Under the pieces are notes generated by a model. The model was given only the letters and a program-made list of their open reading frames with translations. It searched no databases and was not told the DNA's origin. Of a stretch of 9,154 bases of DNA, positions 1-6,138 are shown one piece after another. Origin of the DNA: an uncultured bacterium (lineage in GTDB: Bacteria; Bacteroidota; Ignavibacteria; Ignavibacteriales; Melioribacteraceae); contig CALDDL010000261.1 of NCBI GenBank assembly GCA_937936675.1, positions 1-9,154 on the forward strand. The letters run 5' to 3'. Each line of letters opens with the position of its first letter. The stretch's first letter is position 1. A program made the translations under genes and the position numbers.

Positions 1-1305
1 CCTGTTAACAAAGGTCCAAGAAAATCGTATGCTGAATCGCAATCACCATTATTATCAGAAATTGATTCTAAATTACCGGTAGTAGATTCAGAATTTTCGG
101 AAGTCAATTCACCCGGTACACCCGTGGATACTTTGGATGATAATCAATTAAAAAAAATTATATCTGCTTTGGAACTTGTAAACTCACAAGTGAAGATAGA
201 TGATGTACTTCAAAATATTATAGATGTAGGAATTGATTTAACGAATTGCGACCGTGGAACGCTTTATATTGTTGATAAAGCAAAAAACGAAATCTGGTCG
301 AAAATAGCAATAGGAAGCGAGACTAGAGAAATTCGTCTTAAAATTGGTGAAGGACTCGCCGGACACGTAGCATTGACAGGCGTTACACTTAATATTAATG
401 ACGTTCAATCGGATAAAAGATTTAATCGTGAATATGATTTGGAAAGCGGATATGAAACTAGAAATATGATCTGTTTCCCAATAAAGAATAGAGATAAAAA
501 AATTATTGGTGTGCTTCAATTGATTAATTCCAAAACGGGCGCATTCACAAAGTTGGATGAAGAATTTTTGGAAGCTATTTCAATTCAATCAGCCATTGCA
601 ATTCAGAATGCGGAGATGGTAGAAAAACTTTTGAAAGCCGAAAGGATTCAATCACTCGGCAAGATGACTAATTTTCTTATTCAAGATATTAAGAAACCGA
701 TTCTCGTTAGTAAGCGATATACAGAGCACTTGAAAAATAAAGAGTTGCCTGATGAAGTTACTAAACTTATTGATATGATTTTGGAGCAATTAAATCAGGT
801 TGCCGATATTGTTACTACTACATCAAGTTATTCTGATGGAACAACGATACTTCGTACAATCAATCTTAGTCTTAATAACACGCTTACCGATTACATGGGA
901 AGAATTGAGATGTACGTTAAAGGAAAGGGATGTCGCATAATTAATGAATTTGATAAAGATGTAACAATAAAATTAGACATGAAAGAGTTTTATCAATGTT
1001 ATATGCACATTATTAAAAATGCCTGCGATGCTATGCCCGAAGGAGGAATAATTGAAATTTCCACTAAAAAGGAAGGGAAGAATATAAAAATATTTTTCAA
1101 AGATAATGGTATTGGCATCGATGAAAACTTAATTGGAAAAATATTTGATCCTTTTTCATCATTCGGAAAAAAGGATGGAACGGGTTTAGGACTTTCAATA
1201 ACCAGAAAAGTAGTGGAAGCTCATAATGGTACTTTGGATGTAATAAGTAAAATAGGAAATGGTTCCACATTCGTTATAACGCTTCCGATAGTTTTGGCTT
1301 TATGA
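1..1305 (+). CDS. GAF-domain histidine-kinase-like protein lacking the phospho-acceptor His (5' partial)
   Basis: The reading frame is open from base 1 and has no ATG before residue 115, counting the GTG at 124 as residue 1. I therefore read this as the 3' part of a longer gene starting left of the window. The first ~45 residues are a Ser/Pro/Asp/Glu-rich linker. A GAF domain follows (about 25-165; GEGLAGHV, NINDVQSDKRFN, IGVLQLIN), then a helical dimerisation/H-box region (170-230) and a HATPase_c domain (245-390). N, G1, F and G2 boxes are intact: IIKNACDAM (N299), DNGIGID (327-333), FDPF (341-344) and GTGLGLS (352-358). The H-box reads SLGKMTNFLIQDIKKPI, with Gln187 where the family has the His of HE/HD-x-NP, so classical autophosphorylation on this residue looks impossible. 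No transmembrane segment is visible, so it is probably cytoplasmic. miaA starts 3 bases after its stop. What the missing N-terminus carries (FHA, cyclic-nucleotide, receiver) cannot be told. Confidence 0.88.
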   Translation, partial: PVNKGPRKSYAESQSPLLSEIDSKLPVVDSEFSEVNSPGTPVDTLDDNQLKKIISALELVNSQVKIDDVLQNIIDVGIDLTNCDRGTLYIVDKAKNEIWSKIAIGSETREIRLKIGEGLAGHVALTGVTLNINDVQSDKRFNREYDLESGYETRNMICFPIKNRDKKIIGVLQLINSKTGAFTKLDEEFLEAISIQSAIAIQNAEMVEKLLKAERIQSLGKMTNFLIQDIKKPILVSKRYTEHLKNKELPDEVTKLIDMILEQLNQVADIVTTTSSYSDGTTILRTINLSLNNTLTDYMGRIEMYVKGKGCRIINEFDKDVTIKLDMKEFYQCYMHIIKNACDAMPEGGIIEISTKKEGKNIKIFFKDNGIGIDENLIGKIFDPFSSFGKKDGTGLGLSITRKVVEAHNGTLDVISKIGNGSTFVITLPIVLAL

Positions 1306-1308
1306 TAA

Positions 1309-2214
1309 ATGGATTACAATTTACTAACTATTTTAGGACCAACGGCGGCAGGTAAAACTAGTTTATCTGCCCAAATTGCAAATCGATTTAATGGTGAAAT
1401 CCTCTCTGCTGATTCAAGACAAGTTTTTATCGGAATGGATATCGGTACTGGAAAGGATATTAAAGATTATACAATTGATGATAATCAAGTTCCGTATCAT
1501 TTAATAGATATTATCTCTCCCAAAGATGAATTTTCAATGTTTCAATTCCGTAAACTTTTTTATGAATCTTTTTTAGAAATAACGAAAAGAAATAAGTTGC
1601 CAATACTAGCCGGCGGAACTGGATTATTTATTCATTCAATACTAAAAAATTATTCCATGCAGGAAGTGGATTTTTCGGGTGATCGCTTTGAAGAATTATC
1701 TCAGAAAGAACTAAAAGAATTAACTGATATTCTTAGACGTATTAATAGCTCACTTCATAACACAACAGATTTAACTGAAAAGAAGAGAGTGATAAAAGCA
1801 ATTATAATAGCCGAAAGCAGCGATAATGAATTCACCCCTCCGGTTAATATAAATTCTTTTGTAATCGGTGTAAGAGTGGAGCGAAGTAAAATAAAAGAAA
1901 ATATAAAAATAAGATTGAAAGAACGGCTTGAAAACGGAATGATTGAAGAAGCTCAAAAATTAATTGCCGATGGAATTACATTCGAGAAGCTACATTTCTT
2001 TGGATTGGAGTATAAATTTCTCGCTTTATATCTATCGGGAGAATTAAGCTATAACGACATGCAGCAAAAGCTATATAGTGCAATTTGTGAATTTGCAAAA
2101 AAACAAATGACCTGGTTTAGAAAAATGGAAAAAGAGGGAATTAAAATTCATTGGATCGAAGGACCGGATTTCAATGCAGCAGAAAAATTAATAGAGGAGA
2201 ATTTTTCTTTATGA
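1309..2214 (+). CDS. miaA: tRNA dimethylallyltransferase MiaA
   Basis: This enzyme transfers the dimethylallyl group of dimethylallyl diphosphate to N6 of A37, next to the anticodon, in tRNAs that read codons starting with U; MiaB can then modify the product further. The 301-residue product has the usual family length. A P-loop is at 10-18 (GPTAAGKTS), and the family signatures DSRQVFIGMDIGTGK (35-49), YHLIDIISP (63-71) and AGGTGLFI (101-108) follow. The C-terminal AKKQMTWFRK (263-272) is the typical MiaA ending. The GLEYKFLALYLSGELSY stretch (232-248) resembles, from memory, the version found in Bacteroidetes. ATG 1309 is chosen because it places the P-loop at the normal distance from the N-terminus. 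I see no Shine-Dalgarno sequence before it, and it lies 3 bases after the upstream stop (TGATAAATG arrangement), so translation is probably coupled to the kinase-like gene. Confidence 0.96.
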   Translation: MDYNLLTILGPTAAGKTSLSAQIANRFNGEILSADSRQVFIGMDIGTGKDIKDYTIDDNQVPYHLIDIISPKDEFSMFQFRKLFYESFLEITKRNKLPILAGGTGLFIHSILKNYSMQEVDFSGDRFEELSQKELKELTDILRRINSSLHNTTDLTEKKRVIKAIIIAESSDNEFTPPVNINSFVIGVRVERSKIKENIKIRLKERLENGMIEEAQKLIADGITFEKLHFFGLEYKFLALYLSGELSYNDMQQKLYSAICEFAKKQMTWFRKMEKEGIKIHWIEGPDFNAAEKLIEENFSL

Positions 2215-2242
2215 ATAATTTAATTATGAGAAAATATCCACT

Positions 2243-3514
2243 ATGAATAAATTGATAAGTAATTACATCAAGAAGCATTCTGTTACGGAATGGGATTTTG
2301 CTAAAGAATATAAACCCGTATTTAATAATGTGGTAGTAATTCCCGCAATCGATGAATATGAAAATATTATTCATCTAACGAGATTTATTGATGAGTTAGA
2401 CTATAAATATTTTGATAAGACGTGCGTTGTTTTTGTGATTAATAATAGTGTATCTGCTTCCAAAGAGATAAAAAATGCCAATGAAAAAACATTGGAGTAT
2501 TTAAACAACGCTAAATTCAAATATAATTTTAATTTTATTGATGCCTCATCAAAGGGCAAGGAAATGCCGGAGAAAGAAGCGGGAGTGGGATTAGCCCGTA
2601 AAATAGGGATGGATCTCGCCCTTAGATTATTCGATTATAATAATAAAGATAGAAAATTAATTCTTTGTACAGATGCCGATTGCTACTTTGAAAAGAATTA
2701 TTTAACAGCAATAGTTGAACATTTTCAAAAATCGAAATCCGGAGCGGGTTATGTGGATTATGAACATCCACTCCCCGAAGATGAAACAGAAAAAAAAGCT
2801 ATTATAAGTTATGAAATATTTCTTCGATATTATGTTCTGGGACTTCAATACTCCGGTTCTCCTTATGCTTTCCAAACGATCGGTTCTACGATGGTTTGCG
2901 ATTATGAAAGTTATATCAAAATCGGAGGCATGAATAAAAAGAAGGCTGCGGAAGATTTTTATTTTATGGAGAAACTTGCTAAGATCACTTTAATAGATCG
3001 GATAAGAGTAACAAAAATTTATCCTGCAGGGCGGAAATCATGGCGCGTCCCTTTCGGTACGGGACAAAGAATTAATAGATATCTTTCCGGCACTCATAAT
3101 GAATATCAATTATACGATCCGATTAGTTTTGAGATACTAAGGAAATGGATTAATCTTTTTCATACCGGAAATGTTCTCACTTCCGAAGATTATTTAGAGA
3201 GAGCTAAAGATATTCATGTCGGGCTGAATTCTTTCTTAGTCGAAAATGATTTTAAGAATGCGTGGGAAAAAATTATTAAAAACTCTAATTCGCCTGTACA
3301 GATTAATAAACAAAAAAGGTTCTGGTTTGATGGATTCAGAACACTAAAATTTATTCATTATCTAAGAGATAAATATTTACCAGAAATTGAGCTATTTAAA
3401 GCAGTGGAAGAACTATTAAAAGTGCTCGGCGAAGGTTCTCCACCTATTGAAAACGTAATGAATGATATTGATTTACAATTAAAATTCTTAGAGAAGCTAA
3501 GAGAATTGACATAA
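2243..3514 (+). CDS. Family 2 glycosyltransferase (GT-A fold), soluble
   Basis: The 423-residue product is probably a cytoplasmic sugar transferase using a nucleotide-activated sugar. Evidence is the order of GT-A features: the opening strand VVVIPAIDE (30-38), a second strand CVVFVINNS (61-69), the metal/nucleotide-binding D-x-D in LCTDADCYF (141-149), GGMNKKKAAEDFYFMEKL with an ED pair at 237-238 (acceptor/catalytic region), and a basic RKSWRVPFGTGQRI segment (264-277). No transmembrane helix or signal peptide is visible, unlike polymerising GT2 enzymes. The last ~130 residues form an additional helical, charged region of unknown role. Donor and acceptor cannot be read from the sequence; compatible-solute, lipid or polysaccharide synthesis are all possible. 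It starts 28 bases after miaA with no clear Shine-Dalgarno sequence. Its last codons overlap a probable promoter for glyS. Confidence 0.85.
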   Translation: MNKLISNYIKKHSVTEWDFAKEYKPVFNNVVVIPAIDEYENIIHLTRFIDELDYKYFDKTCVVFVINNSVSASKEIKNANEKTLEYLNNAKFKYNFNFIDASSKGKEMPEKEAGVGLARKIGMDLALRLFDYNNKDRKLILCTDADCYFEKNYLTAIVEHFQKSKSGAGYVDYEHPLPEDETEKKAIISYEIFLRYYVLGLQYSGSPYAFQTIGSTMVCDYESYIKIGGMNKKKAAEDFYFMEKLAKITLIDRIRVTKIYPAGRKSWRVPFGTGQRINRYLSGTHNEYQLYDPISFEILRKWINLFHTGNVLTSEDYLERAKDIHVGLNSFLVENDFKNAWEKIIKNSNSPVQINKQKRFWFDGFRTLKFIHYLRDKYLPEIELFKAVEELLKVLGEGSPPIENVMNDIDLQLKFLEKLRELT

Positions 3515-3540
3515 AAAATGGGTCAAATTAGTTATATTTG
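3506..3540 (+). promoter_or_regulatory. Probable promoter for glyS (TTGACA ... TATATTTG)
   Basis: TTGACA at 3506-3511 lies 21 bases before TATATTTG at 3533-3540. The latter is an exact match to the Bacteroidetes -7 element TAnnTTTG. The spacing is slightly longer than usual for that group. Transcription would begin near 3546-3548, leaving a leader of about 20 bases before the proposed glyS start. The upstream element lies within the end of the glycosyltransferase gene. This is consensus matching by eye; TAnnTTTG alone occurs by chance in AT-rich DNA. Confidence 0.42.
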
Positions 3541-3556
3541 GCAATAAAAATAATGA

Positions 3557-3569
3557 GAGGTTTGTCATC
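3557..3569 (+). promoter_or_regulatory. Ribosome binding site and ATC start of glyS
   Basis: GAGGT at 3557-3561 can pair with the 16S rRNA tail and sits 5 bases before ATC at 3567-3569. This is ideal spacing and stronger than at most other genes here. The site decides the start: downstream codons encode the conserved GlyRS N-terminus, and no ATG, GTG or TTG occurs in this frame between the stop at 3507-3509 and the ATG at 3738. Confidence 0.6.
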
Positions 3570-5009
3570 GCACAGAATAAACAAAATGAGATAATCGAGA
3601 AAATTGTTTCTCTTGCAAAAAGAAGAGGATTCGTATTTCAATCCAGTGAAATATATGGTGGTTTAAATGGATGTTGGGATTACGGTCCGCTCGGAGTTGA
3701 ATTACTTAATAACGTTAAATCGGAATGGTGGAAATCAATGACCTACCGTGAAGATATCGAAGGACTTGATGCATCAATATTAATGCATCCGAAAGTATGG
3801 GAAGCATCCGGACACGTTGAAAATTTTACCGATCCGATGATCGATTGTAAACAATGTAAAGCCCGTTTTAGAGTTGATACATTAACTGAATTGATCAACG
3901 ATAAAAATAAAGAGAAAGCATTAAAAGAATTGAATGTAGAGCTTGGAAGTGATTCATTAGAAGATAAATTCACCTCACTTCTCGAAGATAATGAAATGTC
4001 GGAAAAGTTGGTTGCGCTGCTCGGCTGCCCACAATGCGGTAATAAAAATACATTTACTAATCCTCGCAAATTCAATTTAATGTTTAAGACATTTGTAGGA
4101 CCGGTGGAGAGTACTGAGAATACAGTGTTCTTACGACCCGAAACAGCGCAAGGAATTTTCGTCAATTTTTTAAATGTGGTCAATTCGAGCCGCCAAAAAA
4201 TTCCTTTTGGAATTGCTCAAATCGGTAAAGCATTCAGAAATGAAATTAATACGAAAAACTTCTTATTCAGAACACGCGAATTTGAGCAGATGGAGCAGCA
4301 ATATTTTGTAAAACCGGGAACAGACCAAGAGCATTATGATAATTGGAAAGAGATAAGGATTAATTGGTTTAAGAATCTTGGAATGACGCCCGAGAAACTT
4401 CGTTTTCATGATCATCCCGCAGATAAGCTTGCTCATTATGCTAAAGAAGCAACTGATATCGAATATCAATTCCCATTTGGCTGGGGTGAGATTGAAGGCA
4501 TTCATAATAGAACCGATTTTGATTTAAGCAGACACGAACAATTTTCGGGAAAATCACAAAAATATTTTGATGAAGCAGCTAAAGAAAAATATATTCCGTT
4601 TATTATCGAGACTTCTGCCGGAGCAAGTCGTTCATTTATGGCTTTTTTCGTAGATGCTTATTATGAAGAGGAAGTAAACGGAGAAGTAAGAAGCGTTCTT
4701 CGTTTCCATCCTAAGTTAGCTCCAATCAAAGCGGCTATTCTTCCACTTGTTAATAAAGATGGTATGCCGGAAGTTGCACGAAAAATCGAAGCAGAACTTA
4801 GACCATTCGTAAAAGTATTTTATGATGATAAAGGTGCTATCGGAAGACGTTACAGAAGAATGGACGAGGCAGGAACTCCCTTCTGTATTACAGTAGATAC
4901 TCAGACAATAGAAGATCAGACTGTAACCATACGTAATCGCGATACAATGGAGCAGATAAGAATTTCTATCGATAAAGTTCTAGGTTATGTATTAGATAAA
5001 TTAAAATAG
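3567..5009 (+). CDS. glyS: Glycyl-tRNA synthetase, class II homodimeric type, apparent ATC start
   Basis: This enzyme charges tRNA-Gly with glycine in the cytoplasm. It is the single-chain alpha2 type, 480 residues from the ATC, close to actinobacterial enzymes (about 460) and the Thermus enzyme (about 500). Features in order (ATC = residue 1): KRRGFVFQSSEIYGGLNG (18-35) and WDYGPLGVEL (37-46); ASILMHPKVWEASGH (69-83); two CxxC pairs (Cys94/97 and Cys154/157), probably a zinc-binding insertion; RPETAQGIFVNF (190-201); motif 2 FRNEI and FRTREFEQME (223-243); motif 3 ETSAGASRSFMAFF (348-361); and a C-terminal anticodon-binding domain with GAIGRRYRRMDEAGTPF (424-440). Starting at the first ATG (3738) would remove 57 residues that include the conserved N-terminal block, so that start is rejected. 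Either translation begins at ATC, or the base at 3569 is an error or mutation of an original ATG. The CHASE2 gene starts 13 bases downstream. Confidence 0.93.
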   Translation: MAQNKQNEIIEKIVSLAKRRGFVFQSSEIYGGLNGCWDYGPLGVELLNNVKSEWWKSMTYREDIEGLDASILMHPKVWEASGHVENFTDPMIDCKQCKARFRVDTLTELINDKNKEKALKELNVELGSDSLEDKFTSLLEDNEMSEKLVALLGCPQCGNKNTFTNPRKFNLMFKTFVGPVESTENTVFLRPETAQGIFVNFLNVVNSSRQKIPFGIAQIGKAFRNEINTKNFLFRTREFEQMEQQYFVKPGTDQEHYDNWKEIRINWFKNLGMTPEKLRFHDHPADKLAHYAKEATDIEYQFPFGWGEIEGIHNRTDFDLSRHEQFSGKSQKYFDEAAKEKYIPFIIETSAGASRSFMAFFVDAYYEEEVNGEVRSVLRFHPKLAPIKAAILPLVNKDGMPEVARKIEAELRPFVKVFYDDKGAIGRRYRRMDEAGTPFCITVDTQTIEDQTVTIRNRDTMEQIRISIDKVLGYVLDKLK

Positions 5010-5022
5010 ATTTTCGGAAAAA

Positions 5023-6138
5023 GTGAAAACAAATTCCGAAGGAACATCCTATATTATAGATGAGAAGAGAAAAAAGTTTCTTCGCATCGGCATTATACTT
5101 TTTGCTTTAGTTATTAGTTATGCGCTGAATAATTATTCAGCGCATTTCAATTCCATCACTCAAGATGTTATAATCAATCATTTTTCCTTCCGCAGTGCTG
5201 ATAGCAATATCGTCCTAATTACAATAAATAAAAATGATTATTCTGAATTGGGAGGATATCCACTATCAAGGGAATATTATGCTCGTCTAATAAATAAGCT
5301 TACCGCACTTAATGTTAAAGCTATCGGCATAGAGATATTCCTTTCGGATTTTGATTCGATTAGAACCGCCATTGATTCCGAACTAATCGACTCTATTAAG
5401 AGATCAAAACACACCGTTCTCGCATCTATTATTATTGAAGATCAGTATGGTTACAATTCATTACAATTACCCTCAGTCAAACAAAAAGATAATTCCGTAC
5501 TAACAGGGCATGTTAATTATTTAGAGAAAAATGGTTTCTATGTGCCGACGAATATAATAAGAGGAAATTATATTGAAGTTCCCTTTGCAATTAAGCTCAC
5601 CGGTAAATCAATTGATGAAAACCTTGTCAAAATTAATTTCCATTCAAAATGGGCGGAGTATAAAAAATATTCTTTAGTAGAATTTTTAAATAAATCGGAA
5701 GGAAGCAGTAATGAACTCTTTAGCTTAAAAGATAAATTCGCAATCATTGGAGTAATAGACAGTGCGAAATCAAAACCTGTTCATGCCCCCGAAGGAATTA
5801 TCCCCGGTCTTGGTCTTCAAGCTCAGTTCTTAGATAACGTAATAAATGATAGTTATATTAACTATAACCAGAATTTAAATATTACATTTGCCATGATTGC
5901 TCTACTTTTACTAATAGTGTTCGTTCCGATAAAAATTCGATTTCATCTGATTTTAATCTTCTACTTTTTGTTTTATGTAATTGTTTCGATAGCTATATAT
6001 AATCTCTTTTTCATTGAAATGAATCATTTTATTATATTGATAGCGATAGGATTAATGATAGTGTTAGAAATCTATTTTGCGTTAAACCATTCGAGGCATT
6101 TTTTATCTGATGAACCTTCACGTAATTTATACGAATAA
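5023..6138 (+). CDS. CHASE2-domain membrane protein without an output domain
   Basis: CHASE2 is an extracytoplasmic sensor domain normally found ahead of adenylate cyclases, histidine kinases or Ser/Thr kinases. Here a short cytoplasmic N-terminus is followed by a transmembrane helix (about 19-36) and the CHASE2 domain (about 45-275). Family-like stretches are SNIVLITINKNDYSELGGYP (61-80), the region around AIGIEIFLSDFDS (100-112), VLTGHVNYLEKNGFYVP (159-175), FAIIGVIDSAKS (239-250) and the region around PGLGLQAQFLDN (261-272). Three closing helices follow (about 285-303, 307-326, 334-353). The protein then ends with only ~18 cytoplasmic residues, so there is no kinase, cyclase or other effector; it may act through a partner. 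The ligand is unknown. The GTG start has a weak GGA five bases upstream and lies 13 bases after glyS, suggesting co-transcription. Its 3' end overlaps the convergent peptidase gene by 67 bases and it contains a perfect 26-bp palindrome. Confidence 0.85.
   Translation: MKTNSEGTSYIIDEKRKKFLRIGIILFALVISYALNNYSAHFNSITQDVIINHFSFRSADSNIVLITINKNDYSELGGYPLSREYYARLINKLTALNVKAIGIEIFLSDFDSIRTAIDSELIDSIKRSKHTVLASIIIEDQYGYNSLQLPSVKQKDNSVLTGHVNYLEKNGFYVPTNIIRGNYIEVPFAIKLTGKSIDENLVKINFHSKWAEYKKYSLVEFLNKSEGSSNELFSLKDKFAIIGVIDSAKSKPVHAPEGIIPGLGLQAQFLDNVINDSYINYNQNLNITFAMIALLLLIVFVPIKIRFHLILIFYFLFYVIVSIAIYNLFFIEMNHFIILIAIGLMIVLEIYFALNHSRHFLSDEPSRNLYE
5120..5145. repeat. Perfect 26-bp palindrome inside the CHASE2 gene
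   Basis: ATGCGCTGAATAA is followed immediately by its exact reverse complement TTATTCAGCGCAT, with no mismatch and no spacer. The next bases outward (T/T) no longer pair. It covers codons 33-41 (end of the first membrane helix and start of the sensor domain). As RNA it could fold into an 11-bp stem with an AAUU loop. No run of U follows, so it is not a standard terminator. Confidence 0.9.

Noticed and set aside
124..126. GTG as the start of the GAF/kinase-like gene
   Set aside because: The frame is open to base 1 with linker-like protein sequence, and no Shine-Dalgarno precedes the GTG.
1289..1296. TAGTTTTG, an exact TAnnTTTG match just before miaA
   Set aside because: No TTG-type upstream element lies at the right distance, and a start there would leave almost no leader; short motif likely by chance.
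3515..3566. T-box or other riboswitch before glyS
   Set aside because: Only 52 bases are available, far too short, and no T-box signature or terminator stem is visible.
3553..3594. Short frame ATG...TAA (13 codons) overlapping the glyS start, possible leader peptide
   Set aside because: Its own ribosome binding site is poor, GAGGT lies inside it and fits the ATC start better, and its sequence shows no Gly-codon run or attenuator structure.
3738..3740. ATG as the start of glyS
   Set aside because: It would remove 57 residues that include the strongly conserved GlyRS N-terminal block encoded just upstream in the same frame.
3767..3788. Near-palindrome (20 of 22 bases) in glyS
   Set aside because: It encodes the conserved LDASILMHP stretch, so the protein sequence explains it; two mismatches and no spacing logic.
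3743..4183. Antisense open frames opposite glyS, miaA, the kinase-like gene and the peptidase
   Set aside because: They lie opposite clearly conserved genes, show no recognisable domains and have no start signals; they are shadows of the real genes.
4608..4652. Asp missing from GlyRS motif 3 (GASR instead of G-x-D-R)
   Set aside because: Actinobacterial GlyRS, as I recall it, also lacks the Asp here (Thr-Arg), and the essential Arg is kept; this is subgroup variation.
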